Below, piece after piece: positions 1-7,691 of a DNA stretch of 64,000 bases. This DNA is from Clostridiales bacterium. Its GTDB lineage: Bacteria > Bacillota > Clostridia > Oscillospirales > Oscillospiraceae. Numbering within the stretch: the first letter of the stretch is position 1; each line of letters begins with the position of its first letter. The stretch is from positions 1-64,000 of the forward strand of contig SFFV01000010.1 in NCBI GenBank assembly GCA_004557735.1. Reading direction: 5' to 3'. A program made the position numbers and the translations under genes. The notes under the pieces were generated by a model. The model was given only the letters and a program-made list of their open reading frames with translations, had not been told where the DNA came from and did no database searches.

Positions 1-3000
1 CTTCGCGGTGTCCTTGCCGGCGGTCTTCAGCGCGACGTCAATGGTCTTGGTTCCCACGTCCGTCGTGTAGCCGGTCACGCTCTGCTCGGCCGTATTGTAT
101 ACCTTGCTCGCGTGGTTGCCCGTGATCGTGACGACGACCTGCTCCGTGGCCGGCGTGATCTCCAGCTTGCCGGGCTTGTAGGTCGGCACATAGTAGCCGG
201 GGAGAGCGCCGCCGTCGAGCTTGACGGTGCTTACGTCGATCTCGTTTGCCCGCACGCCGGTGTCGGTGATGGTGCTTTCCTTCGTCATGGAGAGGGTAAG
301 GCTCTTCCCCGTGTCGACCGGGACAATGCCGTCAACGGTAAATTCCGGCTGCGTGAGGGGGTCGCCGTTGTAGGCTCTGCTCGCGTCCTTCGCGGTGACC
401 GTCAGAGGAACGGTATAGTAGACCGTCACAACGTTCTTATCCGGCGACGCGTCGATCGTGATCGTGCCGGCGGAGCCGGTCGGCGTCGCCTTCTCGTAGC
501 CCTGGATAAACGTCTCTGCCGCGTTCACCTTCACGTTCGTACCGATGACGGCGGTGCCGGCGGTGTCCTCGGCGACCTTCACGCTCGTCCCGGCGAGATA
601 GTGATGGAAGGTGTAGGCGGCGGTATTGAGCTTGAAGTATACCCGCAGCGTCAGCGAGCCGTCCGCCGCCACGACGCCGGAGAGGACGTTGTTCGCGTTG
701 TCCGCTTCAAACACATGCGAGCTGCTGTCGGAGGTCTTGTCCGCGTCGGTGACGGAAACGGCGGCGTCCGTCGTGCCGGTGCGGCCATCGGTCTTCGTGC
801 GCGTGTAGCTGCCGTCGGTCTGCTCATAGTAGAACTCGACGCTGTACGGCGTGTTGCTGTTCGCCTTCCACTGCGCGTAGAGAACGTTCGAGGGGACGCG
901 GGTCACGCGGGCGGTGGCGCCGAGCGCAAAGCCCGTGCCGCTGCCGTTGGCCGCGGTGTTCCAACCGGTGAGCGTATAGCCCGGGCGGGTGAAGATCGCG
1001 CCCTCGAGCGTCACCATGCTGTTGTTGGGGATCTGTTCCTTCGTCACGGCGCTCTCCGTGCCGCCGTTCGGCATGTACACGAGAGAGAGGACGCCCTCGG
1101 TATCGCCCCAGACGGCATAGAGCGTGACGCTGCCTTCCATGCGCAGCTTGTCGTTGGGCTGGTACTTGACCGCCCCGCCCGCCGACTCCGCCCAGCCGAG
1201 GAACACCTTGCCCTCGGGAACGGGGAAGGTGTTGGCCCGCACGTCGGCGTACGTGCCGGGTGCATACTGCTTCGTATCCTCAACGGAGTTGCTGCCGTCG
1301 GTATACGTTACGGTGTAGCTGTTCTTATTGGTATAGTAGGGGTAGAGCTCGATGTTGTCGTAAATTTCGGTGCCGAAGTTGAAGGGGATGTAGGTATCGC
1401 CTTGCTTGGTCGCCCAGCTGACGAACGTCCAGCCCTCGCCCGCCGGCTTCTGCGGCGTAGGGAGATCTTTCTCGTTGATGGTGCCGCCGTAGGGGATGGT
1501 GAGCTTCTGTCCGCCGGTACCTTCCATGGTAACGTAGGCAACGCCGTCGACCGTGGGCGCTGCCCAGTGGGCGTACACCGTGATGTTCTGCGCGGGCATG
1601 GTCTTGCCATCAAATACATATTCCGTCTGACCGTTGGGGTCAGCATACCAGCCTGCGAAAATATATTTCTCCATGCCGACCGGCGGGGTCGTAAGCTTAT
1701 AATTTCCAGCGTCGGCAATGATCTGCTGGTATTTATACGATGCCGTGTTGACCGTCTGACCGTTGCTTATATACACTACATTGTAGCTGTTGCGGTCGTA
1801 GTAGAAGCTGGCGCCATTATAGCGCTCTCCGTTCTTTCCACTTTTGCTTTCATTTACGGTAAAGCCGGTGATATCGTAGCGATCCTCTTTTGTAATAGTG
1901 GCAGATGTACTCGCACCGGTATCCGTGTGATCCAGCACATAGTTGCCGTTAAGGTCTTCCAGATAGTACTTAGCGGAACCATTGTACTGGCTCGTCTCAT
2001 AGAAGCTGGTGCCGCCCAGAGGCATAACATCTATATTGGTCTGGCAAACATTGTTGTTTGAACTTGAACTGACCTTCCACTGTCCGCCAGGCCACCGGTC
2101 GCGGATATTCGCACCGTACTTAGCGCTGATTCTATTGTCGGTTATTTCGCTCCAACCGGGATTCCAGCTGCTTCCTGTGCTCCGGTAGAATTTCACGTCG
2201 TACACATTGCGCGTGTAATATATGTTGACAATGGTAGCGCCGTTGCCCTTGATGGTTTCCTGCGTAATCGCCTGAACGGTAAAACCATTATAGGTCTTAG
2301 CTCTGGCGCTTGTCTGCGCGCCGGTCGTACCATACAGCGTCTCGTTTTCCACGTAAGAGTAGCCGTCGTCATCGGCGTTCTCCTGCCAGTGGATGACGGC
2401 GTACTGCGTGTTGGAATTGGCGTTCCAGTGCGCGGTAAGCGTAACGGAATCGGTCAGCGTGCCGCCGAAGGCAAACGCCGTGTCGCCGTTATACCAGCCG
2501 GCGAACGTGTAGCCGGGGCGGGTCGGCGTGCCGGGGTCCTTCGTGGCGGTCTCGGACGTATAGAACACCGGCGCATAGTAGGTGCCGCCCGCGGAGTCGA
2601 ACGTGAGCCAGTGGCCCTCTTCGACCTTGGCGTACACAAAAACGTTCGCGTCCGTCAGCGCAACGGTATCGGCGCGCTGCGTGCAGCCGGCGTCAAAGTA
2701 CCAGCCGGTGATGGCGAGCGTCGGGCTCTCCAGACCGTACGTCACGCCGACGGTGCTGACGCTCTCGCCGCTCTTGCTCTCCTTCGTCAGAACGACACGG
2801 CCGTTCTGATCGACGAAGAATACATACAGTACTTCCTCGAACCGCGCCTCGACGGTGATTTCCTCCGAGGCGGTGACGCCGCTCACGGTGCCGAAAACGC
2901 TGTCGGCGAGCGGCGTGTCGGTGCCCGCTATGTACCAGCCGATGAATTTATACCCGTCCTTCTCGGGCGAGGCGGGGCGGTGGAGCGTGTCGCCGTCCGT

Positions 3001-3351
3001 GACGATCTGCTGTGATACCACCGCGCCGTCCACCGTGAAGGTGTAGGTGAGATACTTCTCGGTATCCGGCTTGACGATCCTCATGGGAGAAGCGATGAGC
3101 CCCTCGCCCTGAGAGGATTCATCGTCCTGGGCGGAGTTTTCGTCCTGAGCGAGGTTTTCATCCTGAGAGGGCTCCTCGTCCTGGGCGGGGTCATTGTCCC
3201 CGGTCGGGGCAGGATCGTCTCCGTTTTCCGAAAGAAGCGTTTCCTCTGCCGGGATATTCTCCTCGTCCCCGATAGCAACGGCGTTCACCGGGAGCAGGGA
3301 AAACATCATGCATACTGCCATCAGCAGTGCGATCAGATTCCTCTTTTTCAT
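1..3351 (-). CDS. InlB B-repeat (Listeria-Bacteroides repeat) secreted surface protein, 3' end missing
   Basis: The frame is open from the ATG at 3351 to the left edge (1117 codons), so the C-terminus and any wall anchor are outside the window. An AGGAGG ribosome site lies just upstream. Residues 1-26 form a signal peptide (MKKRNLIALLMAV, hydrophobic, ending AVA). Residues about 35-80 are acidic and contain degenerate S/A-Q-D-E-N/D repeats, a probable spacer. The rest is a chain of InlB B-repeat units recognised by GY-x-FxGWY / AHW / TFxSWA patterns separated by MucBP-like stretches (VYYT, YVEN), and near the left edge beta-rich MBG-like domains (LTVTAKDASRAYNGDPL, then a second related copy). 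Such proteins are exported adhesin or matrix-type proteins of gut Firmicutes; the ligand cannot be told. The family call is confident, the function is not. Confidence 0.85.
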   Translation of the reverse strand, partial: MKKRNLIALLMAVCMMFSLLPVNAVAIGDEENIPAEETLLSENGDDPAPTGDNDPAQDEEPSQDENLAQDENSAQDDESSQGEGLIASPMRIVKPDTEKYLTYTFTVDGAVVSQQIVTDGDTLHRPASPEKDGYKFIGWYIAGTDTPLADSVFGTVSGVTASEEITVEARFEEVLYVFFVDQNGRVVLTKESKSGESVSTVGVTYGLESPTLAITGWYFDAGCTQRADTVALTDANVFVYAKVEEGHWLTFDSAGGTYYAPVFYTSETATKDPGTPTRPGYTFAGWYNGDTAFAFGGTLTDSVTLTAHWNANSNTQYAVIHWQENADDDGYSYVENETLYGTTGAQTSARAKTYNGFTVQAITQETIKGNGATIVNIYYTRNVYDVKFYRSTGSSWNPGWSEITDNRISAKYGANIRDRWPGGQWKVSSSSNNNVCQTNIDVMPLGGTSFYETSQYNGSAKYYLEDLNGNYVLDHTDTGASTSATITKEDRYDITGFTVNESKSGKNGERYNGASFYYDRNSYNVVYISNGQTVNTASYKYQQIIADAGNYKLTTPPVGMEKYIFAGWYADPNGQTEYVFDGKTMPAQNITVYAHWAAPTVDGVAYVTMEGTGGQKLTIPYGGTINEKDLPTPQKPAGEGWTFVSWATKQGDTYIPFNFGTEIYDNIELYPYYTNKNSYTVTYTDGSNSVEDTKQYAPGTYADVRANTFPVPEGKVFLGWAESAGGAVKYQPNDKLRMEGSVTLYAVWGDTEGVLSLVYMPNGGTESAVTKEQIPNNSMVTLEGAIFTRPGYTLTGWNTAANGSGTGFALGATARVTRVPSNVLYAQWKANSNTPYSVEFYYEQTDGSYTRTKTDGRTGTTDAAVSVTDADKTSDSSSHVFEADNANNVLSGVVAADGSLTLRVYFKLNTAAYTFHHYLAGTSVKVAEDTAGTAVIGTNVKVNAAETFIQGYEKATPTGSAGTITIDASPDKNVVTVYYTVPLTVTAKDASRAYNGDPLTQPEFTVDGIVPVDTGKSLTLSMTKESTITDTGVRANEIDVSTVKLDGGALPGYYVPTYKPGKLEITPATEQVVVTITGNHASKVYNTAEQSVTGYTTDVGTKTIDVALKTAGKDTAK

Positions 3352-3477
3352 GCGGTCCTCCTATTTTGCTTACCTCTCCCGCTTTGCGGGCGGGTTCGGA
3401 AGAATATCTGCGGTTTTTTGCTGTGCCGGAACAGAGCGTTTCCGCGCATAGGTATAGCTGTCCCACTTTGGGGCTTC

Positions 3478-3506
3478 ATTATACACGATGCCGAGGTTTT
3501 TTTCCA
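3478..3506 (-). promoter_or_regulatory. Candidate promoter of the surface protein
   Basis: On the minus strand a perfect TATAAT (plus 3478-3483) lies about 127 bp upstream of the start codon. The hexamer 17 bp further upstream is TGGAAA, a poor -35. The 245-bp gap between this gene and ttcA otherwise holds only a weak hairpin (CCCGC/GCGGG) near the gene and no convincing ORF. Confidence 0.35.
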
Positions 3507-3596
3507 TAGGTTTACGTAATTTTTTATTATTTGTAACCTTGCCTCTCCCGGGAAGGGCGCACGTTTCCATACTATTATATTATAGACCCCGGGGGG

Positions 3597-4361
3597 TTAT
3601 TCCGCCTTTTTCCCCTCGCGCGTTTTGATGCGCTCGTGCGGCGTGGGGCCCCAGCCGTCAAGCGGCAGACGCTGCATCGCGCCGAACACCTTGCTCCGCA
3701 GATCCGGGTACTGCGCCGAGAGCGCCGTGAGCAGGTCCTTGATCTCCTGCCGCTTGGAGGTGCGGTCCATCGGGCAGGTGCTCTTCACGACCGGCAGGCC
3801 GAGCTGTTTGGCCAGATTCGCGCTGCGCTGCTCGCCGATGTACAAAAGCGGGCGGATCTGCGTCACGTCCGCGCGGGACATGTACGTCACCGGCTTGAAG
3901 CAGCTGAGCCGCCCCTCGAACAGGAGCGACATCATAAACGTCTCCACGGCGTCGTCAAAGTGGTGGCCGAGCGCGAGCTTGTTGCAGCCGTGCTCCTTCA
4001 TCGTTGTGTTCAGCGCGCCGCGGCGCATTTTCGAGCAGAGCGAGCACGGGTTTTCCTCCTGCCGTGCGTCGAACACGATCTCGCGGATATCCGTCGGAAC
4101 GCGGGTGTACGGGACGCCGAGCTCTCCGCACATCTTTTCCACGCCGGAGAAATCCATGCCGGGGAAGCCGGTGTCGATCGTGATGCCCTCAAGAGCGAAC
4201 GGCGCAGGGTAATACCGGCGCAGATACGCGAGCGCGGCGAGCAGCACGAGCGAGTCCTTGCCGCCGGAAATGCCCACGGCGATACGGTCGCCGGGGGCGA
4301 TCATGCCGTAATCGTCCACACACCGGCGCACAACGCCGGTAAACGCATTGAGAGAATCCAT
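3597..4361 (-). CDS. ttcA: TtcA-family tRNA 2-thiocytidine biosynthesis protein (PP-loop ATPase)
   Basis: An N-type ATP pyrophosphatase of 254 residues. The PP-loop GISGGKDSLVLL is at about residues 29-40, and a CxxC pair (NPCSLCSKMRRG, about residues 117-128) plus a later Cys (STCPMD) fit the iron-sulfur ligands of TtcA, which thiolates C32 of some tRNAs in the cytoplasm. I chose the ATG at 4361 because GAGGTG sits six bases upstream; the GTG at 4370 overlaps that ribosome site. TtcA-like paralogues with other tRNA targets exist, so the exact substrate is inferred. The gene is divergent from rplM-rpsI and convergent with nothing; it ends 245 bp before the surface protein. Confidence 0.85.
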   Translation of the reverse strand: MDSLNAFTGVVRRCVDDYGMIAPGDRIAVGISGGKDSLVLLAALAYLRRYYPAPFALEGITIDTGFPGMDFSGVEKMCGELGVPYTRVPTDIREIVFDARQEENPCSLCSKMRRGALNTTMKEHGCNKLALGHHFDDAVETFMMSLLFEGRLSCFKPVTYMSRADVTQIRPLLYIGEQRSANLAKQLGLPVVKSTCPMDRTSKRQEIKDLLTALSAQYPDLRSKVFGAMQRLPLDGWGPTPHERIKTREGKKAE

Positions 4362-4394
4362 GATATGCACCTCAAAAAATCAAAAAATGAAACG

Positions 4395-4434
4395 GAGAAA
4401 AACGGAGCATTCACGAGAAAAACGGAGCATTTGC
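4395..4434. repeat. Two-copy 20-bp tandem repeat
   Basis: The unit GAGAAAAACGGAGCATT occurs twice with a 20-bp period between ttcA and the rplM promoter. No coding role is seen; it may be a slippage duplication or paired protein sites. Confidence 0.6.
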
Positions 4435-4475
4435 GAGCTTGTCTCGCCGTAAATAAAAATTTCGGAAAACGGGGG

Positions 4476-4504
4476 TTGACACCGAAAGGGCGCTGTGTTA
4501 TAAA
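4476..4504 (+). promoter_or_regulatory. Sigma-A promoter of rplM-rpsI
   Basis: TTGACA (4476-4481), 17-bp spacer, TATAAA (4499-4504): a near-consensus strong promoter. The expected start near 4511 leaves a leader of about 75 nt containing a small GGGTA/TACCC hairpin; I could not match it to the known L13 leader structure. Confidence 0.85.
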
Positions 4505-4585
4505 AATAGAGCGCGTCTTGAGGGTATATTGTACCCGCCGCGCCTTGAAAAAGCAAGAAAAAACAATGATATTGGAGGCACATCA

Positions 4586-5017
4586 ATGTCCACTACGATG
4601 GTCAGAAAAGAGGACGTCGTCCGCAAGTGGTACGTTCTCGACGCGGCCGGCAAGCCCCTCGGCAAGACCGCCGCTCTCGCCGCCGACCTGCTGCGCGGCA
4701 AGCGCAAGGTCGACTACACGCCGCACGTTGACTGCGGTGACTTTGTCATCATCATCAACGCGAAGGACGCCGTTCTCACCGGCAACAAGCTCACCCAGAA
4801 GTACTACCGCACCCACTCCGGTTACGCCGGCGGTCTCAAGGAGACCCGTTACGACCGCCTGATGGCGACCCGCCCCACTCTCGCCATGACGCTCGCCGTC
4901 CGCGGCATGCTGGCGAAGAACCCCACCCAGAAATGGCAGCTCCGTCGTCTGAAGGTCTTTGCCGGCAATGAGCACAAGCACGCCGCGCAGAAGCCCGAAG
5001 TCTGGACGGCCGAATAA
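4586..5017 (+). CDS. rplM: 50S ribosomal protein L13
   Basis: A 143-residue protein of the usual L13 length, first gene of the rplM-rpsI pair. The start is the ATG at 4586 (MSTTMVRKEDVVRKWYV), preceded by TTGGAGG; an in-frame upstream ATG at 4529 has no ribosome site and gives an extension unlike L13. The characteristic VDYTPHVDCGDFVIIINA and YYRTHSGYAGGLK segments are present. L13 binds 23S rRNA early in large-subunit assembly. Expression is driven by the strong promoter at 4476-4504; rpsI follows after 20 bp. Confidence 0.97.
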   Translation: MSTTMVRKEDVVRKWYVLDAAGKPLGKTAALAADLLRGKRKVDYTPHVDCGDFVIIINAKDAVLTGNKLTQKYYRTHSGYAGGLKETRYDRLMATRPTLAMTLAVRGMLAKNPTQKWQLRRLKVFAGNEHKHAAQKPEVWTAE

Positions 5018-5037
5018 GGAAAGGAGGAAATTTTAGC

Positions 5038-5448
5038 ATGGCTACCTATCAGAGCAAGCGTCCCTACGCTTACGGCACCGGCCGTCGGAAATCCTCCACC
5101 GCCCGTGTCCACCTCATCCCCAACGGCAGCGGCAGTATCACCATCAACGGCCGCACGCTGGACGAGTACTTCGGTCTCGAGACTCTGAAGCTCATCGTCC
5201 GTCAGCCTCTCGCCGCCACCGAGACGACCGAGAAGTTTGACGTGGAAGCCACCGTCGCCGGCGGCGGCATGACCGGCCAGGCCGGCGCGATCCGTCACGG
5301 CATCGCCCGCGCCCTGCTCAAGGTCGACGAGAACTACCGCGGCACCCTCAAGGCCGCCGGTTATCTCACCCGCGATCCGCGCATGAAAGAGCGCAAGAAG
5401 TACGGTCTCAAAGCAGCCCGCCGCGCTCCGCAGTTCAGCAAGCGCTAA
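5038..5448 (+). CDS. rpsI: 30S ribosomal protein S9
   Basis: A 136-residue S9, with AGGAGG eight bases before the ATG at 5038. It has the family's YGTGRRKSSTARV start and the conserved basic C-terminal tail (KKYGLKAARRAPQFSKR) that reaches the decoding site. It is the second gene of the rplM operon and is followed immediately by a strong terminator. Confidence 0.97.
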   Translation: MATYQSKRPYAYGTGRRKSSTARVHLIPNGSGSITINGRTLDEYFGLETLKLIVRQPLAATETTEKFDVEATVAGGGMTGQAGAIRHGIARALLKVDENYRGTLKAAGYLTRDPRMKERKKYGLKAARRAPQFSKR

Positions 5449-5457
5449 AAACGCCGA

Positions 5458-5492
5458 AAAACCCCGGAATCTCAACGGTTTCCGGGGTTTTC
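5458..5492 (+). terminator. Terminator of rplM-rpsI
   Basis: AACCCCGGAA / TTTCCGGGGTT stem with a nine-base loop, followed by TTTTCCCTTTT, starting ten bases after the rpsI stop codon. Confidence 0.9.
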
Positions 5493-5704
5493 CCTTTTCA
5501 CGAGGTTTGACGCGATTTGTCTTGATTTATACCGATTTATATCGGTTAAAAATGGGCTAATTTTCTAGCTGACGAGTAGGGCTGACTGAAAACTCTTAGG
5601 CTCCTTCGTTTTAACTCATAGTCACCGCCAACAAGAACATTTCTGAGAGATCTCGTTTGTCCTGATTTGTCTGAATTTGACCAAATGCAATACGGTTTAT
5701 ACCG

Positions 5705-5737
5705 GCGCTCAGTACCGGTTCGTACTGAGCGCTTTTT
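5705..5737 (+). terminator. Perfect 11-bp hairpin with T tail in the post-rpsI scar
   Basis: GCGCTCAGTAC / GTACTGAGCGC around a six-base loop, followed by TTTTT. It stands 21 bp before the ParB-like remnant; no intact gene ends here. The preceding 210 bp are AT-richer and contain two imperfect copies of a TTTGTCYTGATTT motif (near 5516 and 5661) but no ORF. Confidence 0.7.
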
Positions 5738-5758
5738 GCGTTTAAGGAGGATTCAGAT

Positions 5759-5977
5759 ATGAACAAGAAAATTGAGACCGTAACTGACATCCGCTTGGGA
5801 AAGCTGCTTCCTTTCCAAGAGAATCCCTTTCTCGTTAGAGACGATGAGCAGATGGCAATAATTGTGGAGAGCATCCGCAGTGTGGGCGTTCTGGTTCCGG
5901 CGATTGTTCGTCCTGTAGAGGGCCGGTTATTTGAAATCATTGCAGGACATCGAAGAAAACATACCTGTGAACTGCTT
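5759..5977 (+). pseudogene. ParB/Srx-domain protein remnant (N-terminal piece)
   Basis: Begins with a good ribosome site (AAGGAGG) and ATG at 5759. The first about 73 codons match the start of a ParB/RepB-type domain: LPFQENPF, the helix DDEQMAIIVESI, the GVLVPAIVRP strand and the IAGHRRKHTCELL motif. After that the reading frame stays open to 6346 but reads antisense to another coding fragment and has no ParB features, so the gene is truncated by a rearrangement between about 5950 and 5980. The style is that of ParB-like proteins on conjugative elements rather than chromosomal Spo0J, which is intact at 9012-9905. Probably left over from a mobile element. Confidence 0.65.
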
Positions 5978-6285
5978 GAGCTCCTTCTCCACGTAGCTGC
6001 AAGCCACTTCGAGCATCGCCGCTCGCTCCTGCCCGAACGCCTCGCCGTATTTCTCCGACATGATACCGGAGGCCATGGCGTCGTAGTACTGCGCCGCGAT
6101 AAGAAAGCTGTGACTTCCCCTCTCTTTGTGAACAAAGGATCCGCTGTACGGAAGCCCGTACAGCGGATCTCCGCTTATCAAAGAAGCCTCGCAGAGTTTG
6201 CGCCCGTAAGTGCAAAGGAAACGGAAATCATTTTCTCCGGCGGCGTGTACGTCGGAGAAAATACATTTCGGCTCGCGGCAGTCTT
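5960..6285 (-). pseudogene. Unidentified protein remnant fused head-on to the ParB remnant
   Basis: A reverse-strand open stretch from a stop near 6285 to the ParB junction. Its translation has protein-like composition (FSDVHAAGENDFRFLCTYG, then LIAAQYYDAMASGIMSEKYG, then EKELKQFTGMF) and good codon use, but no convincing start codon, and it runs into antisense ParB sequence. I do not recognise the family. It is most likely an internal fragment of a mobile-element gene. A perfect 14-bp inverted repeat (6138-6169) lies within it. Confidence 0.4.
6138..6169. repeat. Perfect 14-bp inverted repeat
   Basis: GATCCGCTGTACGG / CCGTACAGCGGATC separated by AAGC. No T run follows on either strand, so it is not a standard terminator; it may be a recombination or protein site of the degraded element. 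Confidence 0.7.
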
Positions 6286-6324
6286 TTCAAACGAAAGCCC
6301 AGTGAAACGGCTCTCGTTTGAGGA

Positions 6325-6350
6325 CTTGTCAAAAACATTTTTTTGACAAG
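6325..6350. terminator. A/T-rich hairpin
   Basis: CTTGTCAAAAA / TTTTTTGACAAG with a short loop. It is the first of two adjacent hairpins between the remnant region and the gtrA-like gene. Confidence 0.5.
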
Positions 6351-6353
6351 CTC

Positions 6354-6390
6354 AAGTCCCGCCGGTCAGTTTTTTTGACCGGCGGGACTT
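6354..6390 (-). terminator. Hairpin downstream of the gtrA-like gene
   Basis: A 15-bp stem AAGTCCCGCCGGTCA / TGACCGGCGGGACTT with a seven-base loop, 15 bp past the stop of the minus-strand gtrA-like gene. Likely closes the parA-to-gtrA transcript, although the T tract is short. Confidence 0.6.
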
Positions 6391-6404
6391 TTGGGCTTTG
6401 CGCC

Positions 6405-6827
6405 TTATGTTTCTTTTTTCTTGAAGATGAAGAACTTGCTCAAAATATAATTGAGGATGACGACGATGACGTTGGACGCGAGCTTCATCACCATATCGTT
6501 CCAGCCGAGCAGATCGACACACAGGTACATGAGGAGCATATCCAGAAGTCCCGTGCCGACGCGTGCGCCGACAAACGCGGCGAACTCCTTGCCGATCTCC
6601 TTTGCGCCCTTTGCCTCGCTGCGAAATACCCAGCGGCGGTTCGTCACATAGGCGAACAGCACGCTCAGCACCCACGCGGCGGCCGTGCTGAATACCGTGC
6701 CGCAGCCGAGCGGATGCGCGAACAGCCAGTAGGAGACATAGTTTACCGCCGTCGTGAGTACGCCGAAGATCACATAGGGAACGAGATCCTTGTATTTCGC
6801 ATAGAGAGCCTTCAGCTTTTCGTTCAC
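6405..6827 (-). CDS. GtrA-like family membrane protein
   Basis: A 140-residue protein with four predicted membrane helices (about residues 16-34, 43-62, 78-100, 112-132) and the GtrA-family features YVIFGVLTTAVNYVSYWLF near the N-terminus and NRRWVF between helices 2 and 3. GtrA proteins are thought to move or stabilise polyprenyl-linked sugars at the membrane for surface-polymer glycosylation. It is the last gene of a minus-strand run, nine bp after the MBL-fold gene. No GT2 partner is adjacent; a GtrB-like GT2 lies far away at 50464. Confidence 0.85.
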   Translation of the reverse strand: MNEKLKALYAKYKDLVPYVIFGVLTTAVNYVSYWLFAHPLGCGTVFSTAAAWVLSVLFAYVTNRRWVFRSEAKGAKEIGKEFAAFVGARVGTGLLDMLLMYLCVDLLGWNDMVMKLASNVIVVILNYILSKFFIFKKKET

Positions 6828-6836
6828 TTTCTCACC

Positions 6837-7664
6837 TCATAATTCGATCGTGCGCGGCGTCTCCTCCGGGTCATGCCCGAAGAGGACGGCGGCGCAGTCC
6901 TTCTCGCGGCTCATCTCCGTGAGCCAGGCGAGCGAGCGCTTCTGAAATTCGTGATTAAACCCCGCGAGCGGCACATTCTCCGTGCCGAGTACATCCCGAC
7001 ACACCGCAACGGATGACTGCACGAGCGCGAATTTCCCGCTCGGTGAATTCACGCGCAGGACGCACGCGCCCTCGGTATAGCCCGGCGTACTGATGCAGAG
7101 GATGCTCCCGTCGCCGAGCAGATCCCACGTCCGGCGAAACGGTCCGTCCGGCACGCCGCGGTAATAGAATGGTTTTACCGGCAGGTGCTCCCAAAGCGAA
7201 CGCGGCTGCCGCAGCGCGTATACGGTGCGCGGCGTCCAGTACTTCTCCTGCTCCGGCAGCTCGATGCGCGGCGCGTCCCGCACCTCGTCCACGCCCGCAA
7301 CGTGATCCGGCTCCAGCGACGTGAGCAATACCGTTTCCAGCCCAGCAGGGGAGAAGCCGAGACTTTCGAGCTGCTCGCGCACGCTCCATCCCGGCGGCGT
7401 GACCGGCTGCCAGTACGCGCACAGGTGCGGCGGGAGCTTGGCGCGCGCCGCGGCGTGGTCGTATACCCCCGCGGGGCTGATCGCGCGGCCCCAGCCGGTA
7501 TCGACGAGCACCGGCTTATGGTTCGGCGTCTCAATGAGAAACGCGCTCACCGGCAGTTCCACGCGGCCGCGCCGGACGTACCGTTTCGGCACGCCCGGAT
7601 ACGCCGCCGCCGGGGGAGTCATCGTTCCGCAGCGCAGGATACGGATGCGGACGGTGTTTTTCAT
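6837..7664 (-). CDS. Metallo-beta-lactamase-fold hydrolase with degenerate metal motif
   Basis: A 275-residue protein with the layout of the AHL-lactonase/glyoxalase II superfamily: PVSAFLIETPNHKPVLVDTG near residues 38-57, a GDGSILCISTPGYTEG strand-turn segment, and a C-terminal FGHDPEE. The usual HxHxDH motif is replaced by SLEPDH (LLTSLEPDHVAGV), keeping only the Asp-His, so metal binding may be weak, altered or lost. It sits 27 bp after serS and 9 bp before the gtrA-like gene and is probably co-transcribed. Substrate unknown. Confidence 0.75.
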   Translation of the reverse strand: MKNTVRIRILRCGTMTPPAAAYPGVPKRYVRRGRVELPVSAFLIETPNHKPVLVDTGWGRAISPAGVYDHAAARAKLPPHLCAYWQPVTPPGWSVREQLESLGFSPAGLETVLLTSLEPDHVAGVDEVRDAPRIELPEQEKYWTPRTVYALRQPRSLWEHLPVKPFYYRGVPDGPFRRTWDLLGDGSILCISTPGYTEGACVLRVNSPSGKFALVQSSVAVCRDVLGTENVPLAGFNHEFQKRSLAWLTEMSREKDCAAVLFGHDPEETPRTIEL

Positions 7665-7691
7665 AGCCTGATCCCGTGGAAATTTTGGAAA

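Noticed and set aside
112..2061. A 649-codon plus-strand frame
   Set aside because: Antisense to the B-repeat protein whose signal peptide, ribosome site and repeats are evident.
3370..3570. A 66-codon minus frame before the surface protein
   Set aside because: No ribosome site and it spans the putative promoter; probably leader sequence.
4505..4585. Possible L13 autoregulatory leader
   Set aside because: Only a small hairpin is visible and I could not match it to the known structure, so it is not listed as an RNA feature.
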